Assembly (NCBI GenBank): GCA_036511855.1
Contig: DATCBN010000050.1
Span: 1-64,000 of the forward strand
From: Candidatus Eremiobacteraceae bacterium
GTDB taxonomy: Bacteria > Vulcanimicrobiota > Vulcanimicrobiia > Eremiobacterales > Eremiobacteraceae
Direction: 5' to 3'
Length of the DNA: 64,000 bases
The position numbers and the translations under genes were made by a program. The notes below the pieces were generated by a model that was not told where the DNA came from, made no database searches, and worked only from the letters and a program-made list of their open reading frames with translations. The first letter of the stretch is position 1; each line of letters opens with the position of its first letter. Positions 53,781-63,537 of this stretch are shown piece after piece.

Positions 53781-55034
53781 CTAGAGACGAACGCTGGCGC
53801 CTCGCATCCGCGCCGTCACGGTCGCGACCTTGCGGCGTCCAAAGCGTCGCGCCATCGATTCCCAGAGATCGCGGATCACGCCTGCCGACGCGGCCGCACC
53901 ATCCCAGATCGCCGGCACCGGATCGCGCCACGACCACAGCGCGGAGCGCGCCGGCGGCATGAACTCCAAAGCGGTGACGAATACTTCTTGCAGCCGGCTC
54001 GTGCCGACGAGTCGCCGGTGCGCCTCGCCGCCCACAGCGCCGAGACGACGAATCACACCGCCAGTCCAGCGCGAGCGAACGCCGACGCGATAGCTGCCGG
54101 GGATATTTGGATCTTGTCCGTGCGCGAGGCGCCACTCGTATGCAGGGTAGTCAAATCCGGATTGCATCGCGAGCGCAAGACAGCCCCAATACCGGCCGTT
54201 CAATTCGAGGAACGTGCAGCGCCGCGTCGATCGATCGCGCATGAACTCGACCATCGCGATGCCTTCCCAGCGCAGCGCCCGCAACATCGAGACGGTTCTT
54301 GCGAAGAGCTCATCATCGAGCTTTTCGGACTCCACGACGCAGCTGACGCCGCCGGTGGTCGGAAGCTCTCGACGACTTCGATACTGGAATGGGGCAAGCA
54401 CTTGGCCACCCCGGACGATGACCACAAGCCCGACGCCTTCGCCCCCGTCGTAGTCTTGAAGAATGGTCTCCGCGCCCATCGACGGATAAGCCAGATAGTC
54501 CGCTCGGAGGGCTTCAAACGAGAAGTAGTGGCGGATCTTGAAATCGCCGGCGACCGCTGCGCTGCGCCGTTTGGCGATGACCGGAAAAAGTATTTCGCCA
54601 CGAAGTTCGTCAAGCTCGGCGACCGTGCCAGCGATATACGAACGCGGCAGTTCGATGCCGCACGCGCTCGCAGCTTCGAAGGTGCGGCGCTTTTCGAACG
54701 CGCCGCGCATGACGTCGGGCGGCGGACAACCGGGATAGACGAGTTTGGCCAAACGTTCGTAGTGATCGCCGATGCCGCCCATGGCGAGATCGGATCCGGG
54801 GAAGATCGCGTCGATGCTCTCCGACTCGATGAGCGATGTCAGCGCGGTGATGAAAGCGGCGCCGTCCGCCGGATGGGGCAAGCGCACGGTGCGCAGGACT
54901 GCATTCGATCCAAGCGCGCTGTTTTTCGGCGAGAACGTACCCACGATGCACGGCACGCCGAGCCCATGCAGCGACCTCGCGATGGGTACCGCGACGCGCG
55001 GCGCGGCGCCGAGGACGAGCGTCGTCTTTGTCAT
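53781..55034 (-). CDS. ATP-grasp ligase, second of a tandem pair
   Basis: 417 residues. N-terminal Rossmann-like domain (TLVLGAAPRVAVPIARSLHG). ATP-grasp core: FPVIAKRRSAAVAGD with the ATP Lys, GVGLVVIVRGGQVLAPFQYR, GIAMVEFMRD and the metal-binding CTFLELNGRYWG. Then QSGFDYPAYEWRLAHGQDP and a basic C-terminal region (last 130 residues). Resembles carboxylate-amine ligases of the COG3919 type. Overlaps the first copy by ATGA. No substrate known. The frame is open upstream of 55034 but lies inside the neighbour. Confidence 0.82.
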   Translation of the reverse strand: MTKTTLVLGAAPRVAVPIARSLHGLGVPCIVGTFSPKNSALGSNAVLRTVRLPHPADGAAFITALTSLIESESIDAIFPGSDLAMGGIGDHYERLAKLVYPGCPPPDVMRGAFEKRRTFEAASACGIELPRSYIAGTVAELDELRGEILFPVIAKRRSAAVAGDFKIRHYFSFEALRADYLAYPSMGAETILQDYDGGEGVGLVVIVRGGQVLAPFQYRSRRELPTTGGVSCVVESEKLDDELFARTVSMLRALRWEGIAMVEFMRDRSTRRCTFLELNGRYWGCLALAMQSGFDYPAYEWRLAHGQDPNIPGSYRVGVRSRWTGGVIRRLGAVGGEAHRRLVGTSRLQEVFVTALEFMPPARSALWSWRDPVPAIWDGAAASAGVIRDLWESMARRFGRRKVATVTARMRGASVRL

Positions 55035-56233
55035 GCGAGTGTACGCCAGCGCGGCCCGCGCACCGCATACCAAAGCTCGTAGATGGCCGGCAACGGGTCC
55101 GAGGCCGACCACGGCGCGATGTGTATCCGCGCATCGAAGTCGGCGACGAAGCGGAGGGTTTCGCGCCACTTCGAGAACTTGGTCAAGCCCTTGGTACCCG
55201 ATCCGTTGAATATCCCGCGCAGGCGGGCCACGTCGCCGGCAAGCCACCTGACGCGAACGCCGCTCGGGTATGTCGCAGGAATCGCAGGCTCGATGCCGCG
55301 CGTCAACTGCCAGTGATAAAAGGGCAGGTCCAGACCACACGCGAGCGCTGACGTCAGCGCTCCCCAGTTTCGGCCGTTCACCTCAAGGAGCCAGAGGTCG
55401 CCCGTCACACGATCGTGGCGGAATTCGACGCAGCACATGCCGTTCCACTCGACGGCGCGCAGGATCGCGAGCGCCTGCGCGGTGATCGCGGGATCGGGCG
55501 GCTCGGAGATATACGACACGCCGACGCCGCCGCTCGCCGGCAGTTCCGTCAAACGCCGGTGCTGGAATACGGAGAGCGCCGAACCACGATCCATCAGGAC
55601 CGCGAATAAGAGACCGTCGCCGCCGACGTATTCCTGCAGCAAGACGTTCGGCAAGAATGCGGGATCGGCAGCCGATCGTCCGCGGAGGTCGTCAAACGTT
55701 CGGAAATAGGCGACCTTGAATCCCACGAGATGATGGCGGCTCTTGCCTTTCGCGATGAGCGGAAACTTCAAGCTCGACCGCATCGCGTCGAGCTCAGCGA
55801 GGTCCCTCACGACATACGACTCGGGAACCCGAACACCACATCCGCGCGCGAGTGCGACCGTCTGCGACTTGTCCAGCACGCGGTCGACGATGTGCGGCGG
55901 CGGACACATGAGCGTGGTCCGTTCCCGCAGTGCCGCATCGATGGGCCCGACGGCGACCAACGCTCGATCGCTGAGCGGAAGGACCGCGCTGTAGCGATGC
56001 TTCTCGACGAGCTTCAGCAGAGCCGAGGCGAACTCAGGCTGACTCGTCGCGCAATTGGGAAGACCGTATGTGGCGCGGACCGCGCGCGACCGCACGCGTT
56101 TCTCGGCAGCGCCGATCGTGGCGAAATCCACGGCGATGCCGCGCCTGTGCAAAGACCGCGCAGCCGGCACGGCGATGCGAACCGACTCGATTCCAACCGC
56201 CAAGACGGCGTCCGATTGCGTCATATTCTCCAT
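55031..56233 (-). CDS. ATP-grasp ligase, first of a tandem pair
   Basis: 400 residues with the same layout as its partner. It has VLAVGIESVRIAVPAARSLH, FPLIAKGKSRHHLVGF, VLLQEYVGGDGLLFAVLMDRG and MCCVEFRHDRVTGDLWLLEVN, then GRNWG and a C-terminal tail containing LPAIYELWYAVRGPRW. The two proteins are clearly paralogous but far from identical. A GGAG three bases before an ATG at 56224 makes MTQSDAVLA an alternative start. 78 bases downstream of leuB with a palindrome between. Confidence 0.82.
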   Translation of the reverse strand: MENMTQSDAVLAVGIESVRIAVPAARSLHRRGIAVDFATIGAAEKRVRSRAVRATYGLPNCATSQPEFASALLKLVEKHRYSAVLPLSDRALVAVGPIDAALRERTTLMCPPPHIVDRVLDKSQTVALARGCGVRVPESYVVRDLAELDAMRSSLKFPLIAKGKSRHHLVGFKVAYFRTFDDLRGRSAADPAFLPNVLLQEYVGGDGLLFAVLMDRGSALSVFQHRRLTELPASGGVGVSYISEPPDPAITAQALAILRAVEWNGMCCVEFRHDRVTGDLWLLEVNGRNWGALTSALACGLDLPFYHWQLTRGIEPAIPATYPSGVRVRWLAGDVARLRGIFNGSGTKGLTKFSKWRETLRFVADFDARIHIAPWSASDPLPAIYELWYAVRGPRWRTLA

Positions 56234-56312
56234 GGTAGCAGCGGCGGCTGCAGCCGCGCTTTCCCCGTAGCGTATGACCCGATTCGCGCCGGGCTGTTAC
56301 GGGACCGTGGGC

Positions 56313-57374
56313 CTAGGATGCGAGTGTCGAAGCTACCAAGTCGCCGATTTCGTTCGTCTTGAGACCGCTCGAAGCGTCGAGGGAGGGAATGCGCTTGGTG
56401 GCCAGGAGCGACGCGATAGTCGCCTCGATGGCGTCGGCCGCTTGCTTCTCACCGAGGTAGTCGAGCATCATGCCCACTGCGGCGATCGCGGCGACGGGGC
56501 TCACGACGTTCTTGCCCTTGTATTTAGGCGCTGAGCCGTGGATGGGCTCGAACAGTGAGACCTTGCCGGGGTGGATATTCCCCGACGCGGCCACGCCCAT
56601 GCCGCCTTGGATCATGGCGCCCAGATCGGTGATGATATCGCCGAAAAGATTCGGCGCCACCATCACGTCGAACGACTCAGGATTCTTCACCATCCACATG
56701 CACGCCGCGTCGATGTAGGCGAAATCGTACTCGATGTCTTTATATTCTTGGCCGACTTCCTCCACAGTGCGGCGCCACAACTGCTGTATCTCGATGGCGT
56801 TGGCCTTGTCCACGAGCGTCAGCTTCTTCTTCTTGGCCCGCGCGCGCGAGAGATCGAACGCGTAGCGCACCGCCCGCTCGACGCCCTTTCGGGTGAATAT
56901 CTGATTGCCGATCACGACCTCGTCTGGCGTGCCCTTCTTGAAGTGGCCGCCGATCCCGGTGTAGAGATCCTCGGTGTTCTCCCGGACCACGACCATGTCG
57001 ATGTCTTCCGGTTTTTTGTCCTTGAGCGGGCAGAGATGCTCGGCGTACAACTTGATAGGTCGCAGATTGATGTACAGATCGAGGCCAAAGCGCGTGGCGG
57101 CGATCACGCCGCGCTCGACGAGGCCGGCCGGCAGACGCGGATCGCCGATGGCGCCGAGCAGAATCGCGTCCATCGTTCGAAATTCGTCGAGCTGGCCGTC
57201 GGGCATGAACTCTTTGGTGGCCAAATAGTGGTCGGCGCCGAACGGGTAGACCTTGGTCGAGTACGAGAAATTGAAAAGTTCCGCCGCTTTGGCGAGAACT
57301 TTAAGTCCTTCGTCGACTACTTCAGGACCGACGCCGTCGCCGGGGATGACGGCAATGGTGTAGGTTTTTGCCAC
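56313..57374 (-). CDS. leuB: 3-Isopropylmalate dehydrogenase-type beta-decarboxylating dehydrogenase
   Basis: 353 residues, NAD-dependent. IAVIPGDGVGPEVVDEGLKV at the N-terminus, GLDLYINLRPIKLY, MVVVRENTEDLYTGIGG and FGDIITDLGAMIQGGMGVA. The RENTEDLYTGIG loop is closer to that of isocitrate/homoisocitrate-type and actinobacterial LeuB enzymes than to E. coli LeuB, so a substrate other than 3-isopropylmalate is possible. GTG start with GAGGG at 9 bases. Separated from leuD by the composite hairpin repeat. Confidence 0.87.
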   Translation of the reverse strand: MAKTYTIAVIPGDGVGPEVVDEGLKVLAKAAELFNFSYSTKVYPFGADHYLATKEFMPDGQLDEFRTMDAILLGAIGDPRLPAGLVERGVIAATRFGLDLYINLRPIKLYAEHLCPLKDKKPEDIDMVVVRENTEDLYTGIGGHFKKGTPDEVVIGNQIFTRKGVERAVRYAFDLSRARAKKKKLTLVDKANAIEIQQLWRRTVEEVGQEYKDIEYDFAYIDAACMWMVKNPESFDVMVAPNLFGDIITDLGAMIQGGMGVAASGNIHPGKVSLFEPIHGSAPKYKGKNVVSPVAAIAAVGMMLDYLGEKQAADAIEATIASLLATKRIPSLDASSGLKTNEIGDLVASTLAS

Positions 57375-57410
57375 GCGTCTGTACCCTCAGTTCTTTTGTA
57401 GGGGCCGACC

Positions 57411-57463
57411 GTATTAGGGCAAGCATCGCTTGCCCATTGGGTGAGCGTTGCTCACCCTACTAT
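57411..57463. repeat. Composite double-hairpin intergenic repeat, copy 2 (inverted)
   Basis: Reverse orientation relative to copy 1. GGGCAAGC/GCTTGCCC hairpin at 57417-57435 and GGGTGAGC/GCTCACCC at 57439-57457, with an ATT spacer and a TA-rich flank. It lies between leuD and leuB and its right flank runs into the leuD stop codon at 57460. Confidence 0.85.
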
Positions 57464-57965
57464 TTAACGGAAGATTTCTCGACGAGCCGTTTTTCCACGT
57501 AGCGCAAGAGACCGCCCATCGCGATGAGCTCGCGCATGAACGGCGGCATCTGCGTGGCTTTATAATTCTTTCCGGTGGTCTCGTTCGTGATCATACCGTT
57601 CACCGCGTCAACTGTGATCGTGTCACCGTCGGAGATCCCGTCCACGCCTTCGACGCACTCGAAGATCGGCAAACCGGTGTTGATCGCGTTGCGATAGAAT
57701 ATCCGGGCGAACGATTTCGCCACGACGCCGGACACGCCGGCGCCTTTGAGCGCCACCGCGGCCACTTCACGCGACGAACCGCATCCGAAATTCGTGTCGG
57801 CCACGATGAGGTCGCCGGGCTTCACCTTCTTCACGAAATTTGTGTCGAGGTCTTCGAGCGCGTGTTTGCCCAATTCGACGGGATCGATGAGATTGCAATA
57901 GCGGCCCGGGATGATGACGTCCGTATCGACGTTCTTGCCGTACTTGTGCGCCGTGCCTTTGAGGA

Positions 57966-57969
<4 letters not shown>
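57460..57969 (-). CDS. leuD: 3-Isopropylmalate dehydratase small subunit
   Basis: 169 residues, type 2 (archaeal-like short form). MILKGTAHKYGKNVDTDVI, GRYCNLIDPVELGKHALE, NFGCGSSREVAAVALKGAG and FARIFYRNAINTGLP are typical LeuD/HacB. Forms the aconitase-like swivel domain with LeuC. ATGA overlap with leuC; the frame is open upstream but as shadow. Confidence 0.95.
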
Positions 57970-59252
<1,283 letters not shown>

Positions 59253-59355
59253 CGCAAAACCTCCGCACGGAAGCCGCTGCTTGCGCCGAGTTGCGTTCGG
59301 CGTAAATTTCAGGGGGCTAGGTAGCTGATTCTGCGAGGATGAGGTGGGCGCCTGT

Positions 59356-60222
59356 TCACTTGCCGGCGTAGGACGTCACATCGAAGTAGAGCTTTTCCGT
59401 GGATTTGTCCGTCGAACAGGTCACATCGAACGTGTCGATCCACTTCGCGCCGAGCGCCATGGTCGTCTGCGTGATCACGTTCCAGGTTCCGCCCAACGCG
59501 CACCTGAGGCCGTTGATGTACCCATACTCCAGGTCTGTTCCAGCTCCGCTCGTCGCTGCGTTGACGACGATCGCGAGTTCGGGAGTGGATCCGTCGTGGC
59601 CGAGGCTGACATCGATCGAAGACGGCGCCGCTATTGACGGCGTGCCCACTTGCTGCGAGACGTTGATGTCGGTTATCAGCCCGCTGTCGAATCCGTAAAC
59701 CCATCGCACGCCGGCGAGATCGCCATACGCTCGATTGCCGTTGTCCGCAACCGTCACCGGCTGGCCTCGCAACGAAGTCAGTTGATCGACGGTCATGCCG
59801 AGCACGACGCCGTATGGATCTGCGAAAGTGGATTTCTTTCCGGTGCGCGTGCTCAAGGTGATGCTCAACGCCCCGCTGTTGCCGAAGATGACCGAGAGCC
59901 GCGCGTTGCCGCCGTCCGCATTGTAGCGCCACATCTCGCCGATGTTCACCGGATCGATCTCGAACGGCTTGCCGAGATTTTTCTTCACGGCGGCCGGAGC
60001 GTCGCCGAGCGTCACGCTATCGAATGCGTTGAGAACGGGCGTCGGTACGGGCGCCGGGGCCGGCAAGGGCATCGGTGTGGCCGATGTAAGTTCGCCGGGC
60101 AATGGCGCTGGTGTCACGGTCGTGTATGGCGTCGTTTGCGGCGCCGGCGACGCGGATGAAGCGTCCGACGGAGCCGGACCATACGCAGCGATCATCGCGG
60201 TCAATGCCAGCACCGAGAGCAT
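59356..60222 (-). CDS. Secreted protein with two similar small domains
   Basis: 288 residues. Signal-like N-terminus (MLSVLALTAMIAAY) then a Pro/Thr/Ala-rich linker to about residue 65. Two related segments follow: VTLGDAPAAVKKNLGKPFEI with a Trp-containing strand (MWRYNADGG), and VVLGMTVDQLTSLRGQPVTV with VRWVYGFDSG. Both read like a short helix-turn followed by beta strands, as in SmpA/BamE-type repeats. The C-terminal half (about 185-288) is unassigned. An AGGAG site is 8 bases before the ATG. Function unknown; probably in the envelope. Confidence 0.7.
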   Translation of the reverse strand: MLSVLALTAMIAAYGPAPSDASSASPAPQTTPYTTVTPAPLPGELTSATPMPLPAPAPVPTPVLNAFDSVTLGDAPAAVKKNLGKPFEIDPVNIGEMWRYNADGGNARLSVIFGNSGALSITLSTRTGKKSTFADPYGVVLGMTVDQLTSLRGQPVTVADNGNRAYGDLAGVRWVYGFDSGLITDINVSQQVGTPSIAAPSSIDVSLGHDGSTPELAIVVNAATSGAGTDLEYGYINGLRCALGGTWNVITQTTMALGAKWIDTFDVTCSTDKSTEKLYFDVTSYAGK

Positions 60223-60257
60223 CCCAGAATCTCCTTCGCTTTGCCGACCCTGTAGGA

Positions 60258-60320
60258 GGGTGAGCAGCGCTCACCCATTTTTGGGCAAGCGATGCTTGCC
60301 CTAGTACGGGTCGCTCACCC
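60258..60320. repeat. Composite double-hairpin intergenic repeat, copy 3
   Basis: Same orientation as copy 1: GGGTGAGC/GCTCACCC at 60258-60276 with an AGC loop... the loop differs by one base from copy 1, then a five-T spacer and GGGCAAGC/GCTTGCCC at 60283-60301, followed by TAGTAC and a partial third arm (60308-60320). Lies between the APC permease end and the secreted-protein gene, both minus. Confidence 0.85.
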
Positions 60321-60366
60321 ATAACCCTATAGTCGTATTATCGGAATGTCAGCGCGTGAAAAACAG

Positions 60367-61755
60367 TCAGGCCGCGGGTCGCTGCTCGACGGGAACGAGC
60401 CGGCGGCGCATGGCCGCCGCGTAGAACAGGCCGGCAACGACGGCCCCCACTGCTAGCCATTGCACGTTGGGAGCCAAGCTCGCGAAGTTGATCGCGAGCA
60501 AAGCCACGATGGCCGCGACGCCGAGCAGCGGCAGCACGACTCGGGTGAGATCGGTTGGCCGCGCGCCTTCGCGAAGGAAGTAGGTGGCGCACGCGAGTCC
60601 GGTGATGATAAACGTGAGCCCCAGCACAAACGTCTCCGTGTCCAAGACGTAAATCCACTGTGCGTAGACATTGGGCGCGAAGCCCGTCAAGAGCGTGACG
60701 ACGAGCACACCGACGTTGATGGCGGCGATGCTGATGTGCGGCGTGCCGAATTGCGGATGCACGTCGGTGAGGACGCGCGGGAACAGCCGGTCGCGAGCCA
60801 TCGAAAACGCGATGCGCGATAGACCGAGTTGTGTGGTCCACAGCGTGGCGCCGGTGGACAGCAGCACGATCACCACCATCACATCGGTGAAGTAGCCGCC
60901 GCCTAATTGCGCGGCGACGTAGGCCAGCGTGTCGTCGGCATGGCTGGCAAATGCTTGAAGCGGACCGATGCGCATGAACGCCACCATGCACAACAGCGTC
61001 AACGATGTGGTGAAGACCAGCCCGATGAGGCCGCCTTTGCCGGGATCTTTCGAAGTGCCCTTACCTTCCTCAGACGTGCAGCTCGAGACTTCCCAACCGT
61101 CGATCACCCAGATGGCCGAGACCATGGCGCCGGCGAATCCCGCCATGCCGAGCGGGCCCAGCGTGAACAGCGATGTGCGAATCGCTGCGTGCTGCGCGAC
61201 CGGATGCGCGAACGCCAGTCCGACGAACAAGAGCAAGGCGGCGATCTCGAGCCAAAGGAACAGACCCGATGCGTTGGCGGTGGGCTTGACGCCGCCGATC
61301 AGCAAGATGCTTGCGCCGACCACCCAGAGGCCGCCGGCCACCGCGACCGCGGCAGGCTGCACCACGAGGCTCGCCGGCACCAGATGGATGTGCGGATCGG
61401 AAAGGAGTTCCAGCGTATAGGTTCCCGCCGGAACGACTGCCGCCACAGCGCCGAAGAAGTACGAAAGAACGACGATCCACGCCGAAAACGCGCCGGCAGT
61501 GCGGCCGAATACGATGCGCGACCACGCGTAGGTGGAGCCCGCGTCGGGGCGCGCTGCGCACAGGCGATGAAACGAGAGCGCGATGAATGCGACGGGGATG
61601 GCGAGCACGAGCAGCGCGAGCGGAGCGCCGGCGCCCGCTGCCGCGATCATGACGCCGAACGTGGTGGCGATGGAATACGCGGGCGCCATGCTGGCCGACG
61701 CCAATATCGAAAGATCGCCCAGGCCGAGGACCCGGGCCAAACTGCGCTGGGACAT
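60367..61755 (-). CDS. APC-superfamily amino acid/polyamine permease
   Basis: 462 residues with about 12 hydrophobic helices. Early LGLGDLSILASASMAPAYSI, then VIDGWEVSSCTSEEGKGTSKDP and LGLSRIAFSMARDRLFPRVL with the conserved loop. Cytoplasmic membrane transporter, probably for amino acids, energised by ion exchange. Its promoter and a leader hairpin are visible just upstream. No ribosome site is evident before the ATG. Confidence 0.9.
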   Translation of the reverse strand: MSQRSLARVLGLGDLSILASASMAPAYSIATTFGVMIAAAGAGAPLALLVLAIPVAFIALSFHRLCAARPDAGSTYAWSRIVFGRTAGAFSAWIVVLSYFFGAVAAVVPAGTYTLELLSDPHIHLVPASLVVQPAAVAVAGGLWVVGASILLIGGVKPTANASGLFLWLEIAALLLFVGLAFAHPVAQHAAIRTSLFTLGPLGMAGFAGAMVSAIWVIDGWEVSSCTSEEGKGTSKDPGKGGLIGLVFTTSLTLLCMVAFMRIGPLQAFASHADDTLAYVAAQLGGGYFTDVMVVIVLLSTGATLWTTQLGLSRIAFSMARDRLFPRVLTDVHPQFGTPHISIAAINVGVLVVTLLTGFAPNVYAQWIYVLDTETFVLGLTFIITGLACATYFLREGARPTDLTRVVLPLLGVAAIVALLAINFASLAPNVQWLAVGAVVAGLFYAAAMRRRLVPVEQRPAA

Positions 61756-61765
61756 TACTTAGAGG

Positions 61766-61785
61766 CGCCCGCCGTAAGGCGGGCG
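61766..61785 (-). promoter_or_regulatory. Leader hairpin before the APC permease
   Basis: Perfect 8-bp stem (CGCCCGCC/GGCGGGCG) with a 4-base GTAA loop, ending 11 bases before the permease ATG. No Shine-Dalgarno is visible, so the hairpin could control translation or act as a transcription stop. Confidence 0.5.
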
Positions 61786-61805
61786 TTGTCTTTGTTCACG
61801 ACGTA

Positions 61806-61834
61806 ACTATACACAAGCACCGCCCCCAGCGCAA
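61806..61834 (-). promoter_or_regulatory. Candidate promoter for the APC permease
   Basis: On the minus strand TTGCGC (61829-61834), 17-base spacer, TATAGT (61806-61811). A start point near 61799 would give a leader of about 44 bases containing the hairpin. Confidence 0.55.
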
Positions 61835-61894
61835 GGGACTTTTTTAGTCAGCGCTGGGCGGCGGCCTTAATGTTTGCGACCGGACTCGGACTCC

Positions 61895-63358
61895 TCAGGG
61901 CGACGCGTTCAGAGTCGCCTGAGCGTTTATCCGGCCGCTTCCCTGATGCGGGTCGCTGATCAAATCCGCATGCAGCTTGATCAGGCTGCGCGCATTTTGC
62001 GGAGTCAGCGTTAAACCGTCGGCTTCCGCTTTGCTCACCATCAGCGCCGCCAGTCCGGACACGTGCGGTGTGGCCTGAGACGTGCCGGCGAACAGCGCCA
62101 AGTCGGGCTGCGGTCCGGTCGCACCGGCGGCGTCTCCGGAGTATAGACCGAGAATCCACTGCAGGTAGTCGGGGCAGCCTGCAGTGCCCGGCGTGCAATT
62201 CTGTTGATTCTGGTCGGGGTCGCCGCCTGGCGCCACGACGTCGAGATGCGAGCTGAAGTTGGAGTAGGCCGCGACGTATTCGGTGGCGCCGGCCGGTTGA
62301 TTGGGGTTACCATGATCGTTCAACGACGTCGCGCCGACCGAGATCACACCCGTCAGAGCCGCCGGAAAATCGATCGCTGTGTAATTGCTGTCGTTGCCCG
62401 CAGCGGCCACCACGATGACGCCCGCCGTGAGGGCGTTTGCGACGGCGACGTCTTCGGGTCCGCCCGGATCGTCGGACGGCGAACCGAGACTCAAGTTGAT
62501 GACGTCCGCGCCATGCGCGACAGCCCAATTGATGCCGTTCGCGATGTCGTTCTCGCCTGCGGATGGATTGTTGCCGTACGGAAAGACGCGCGCTTCGAGA
62601 AGATGAACGTTATCGCCCACGCCTGCGACGCCTATGCCGTTATTTGTGACGGCCGCGGCGATGCCGCTCACGTTGGTCCCGTGCCCGTCGCAATCTTCCG
62701 GCGACGAGTTGGGGGATCCGGTGACGAAGACCGCCGAAAGGTCGACCTTCGACGCGACGTCGGTGTTGGCTTGATCGTAGCCGGTGTCGATGATGGCGAT
62801 ATGCACGTTCGCCGAGCCTTTGGTGATGTCCCAAGCGCTCGGCATGTTGATCTGGAAAAGCGCCCACTGCTCGATGTTGTCGAAGCGTTGGTCGTTGGGC
62901 AAGAATTGCGGATAGCGTACGGCTAATTTGCCGGCTCGGATCACGCCGGTCTGTCCCCGCATCGCGGCAACGGCGTCATCGACATCTTGTCCGACGGGGA
63001 TGTCGAACACTTGGAATCCGGCGCGATCCATCTGCCCGTCCGGCAACGCACGCAGCGACTGCAGCGCGTTCGAGGTTGCCTGGTGAAAAGTGGAGGACGC
63101 GAACCGCACGTAGATCTTGCCGGGAACCCACTTCTGCAGACCGCTCTTCGACATGCTCGCCATGACGTACGTCCGGCCGTCCACGTTGATCGTGCGGCGT
63201 GTGGCGGATTGACCGGTGGTGCAGATTCCGGGGCTCACGCTCGGCCTCGGGGTGGGGCCTGGGGTCGTGCTGCCTCCACCGCTGCACGCGGCAAGCGAGA
63301 CGGCGGCGGCGACTATGAACGAAGCAGAAATGAATTTTGGATTGCGGACGGCGGACAT
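61895..63358 (-). CDS. Subtilisin-like (S8) serine protease lipoprotein
   Basis: 487 residues. Lipobox LAAC followed by SGGG, so probably lipid-anchored outside the cytoplasm. A Pro/Thr-rich linker leads to a prodomain-like region (KIYVRFASSTFHQATSNALQ). Catalytic triad: Asp in IAIIDTGYD, His in DGHGTNVSGIAAA, Ser in GTSQATPHVSGLAAL; the oxyanion Asn in VVAAAGNDSN. The ATG at 63358 has a strong AGGGGG seven bases upstream, so the longer upstream frame is rejected. Confidence 0.94.
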   Translation of the reverse strand: MSAVRNPKFISASFIVAAAVSLAACSGGGSTTPGPTPRPSVSPGICTTGQSATRRTINVDGRTYVMASMSKSGLQKWVPGKIYVRFASSTFHQATSNALQSLRALPDGQMDRAGFQVFDIPVGQDVDDAVAAMRGQTGVIRAGKLAVRYPQFLPNDQRFDNIEQWALFQINMPSAWDITKGSANVHIAIIDTGYDQANTDVASKVDLSAVFVTGSPNSSPEDCDGHGTNVSGIAAAVTNNGIGVAGVGDNVHLLEARVFPYGNNPSAGENDIANGINWAVAHGADVINLSLGSPSDDPGGPEDVAVANALTAGVIVVAAAGNDSNYTAIDFPAALTGVISVGATSLNDHGNPNQPAGATEYVAAYSNFSSHLDVVAPGGDPDQNQQNCTPGTAGCPDYLQWILGLYSGDAAGATGPQPDLALFAGTSQATPHVSGLAALMVSKAEADGLTLTPQNARSLIKLHADLISDPHQGSGRINAQATLNASP

Positions 63359-63425
63359 GCAGTTCCCCCTCGTAGCGATTGCATCTTCAATGAATATCAT
63401 CGGGCCTTCGCCATGAATACGTTAC

Positions 63426-63491
63426 TAGACCCGCTTATGTTCGGGGCCCGGCGGCTTCGCAGCCAAGCGAGAGCCATGTCCCGTTGGTCTA
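63426..63491 (-). other. Possible structured leader upstream of the S8 protease
   Basis: Within the gap of 179 bases before the protease, TAGACC (63426-63431) can pair with GGTCTA (63486-63491) and encloses a GGCT/AGCC hairpin (63453-63464) with a four-base loop. GC-rich and compact, but I cannot name a riboswitch class. The rest of the gap contains no ORF I support. Confidence 0.25.
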
Positions 63492-63537
63492 TGAATTCGC
63501 GCTAGACCGTGCGCATTTCCGCTCCGACTATCAGCGA

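Noticed and set aside
56244-56257. 14-bp perfect palindrome after leuB as a terminator
   Set aside because: No T-run follows it on the minus strand and it is next to the ATP-grasp start; could be an operator, but there is no further evidence.
59284-59302. leuC leader hairpin as a leucine attenuator or T-box
   Set aside because: The stem is only 6 bp, there is no leucine-rich leader peptide and no T-box sequence that I can see.
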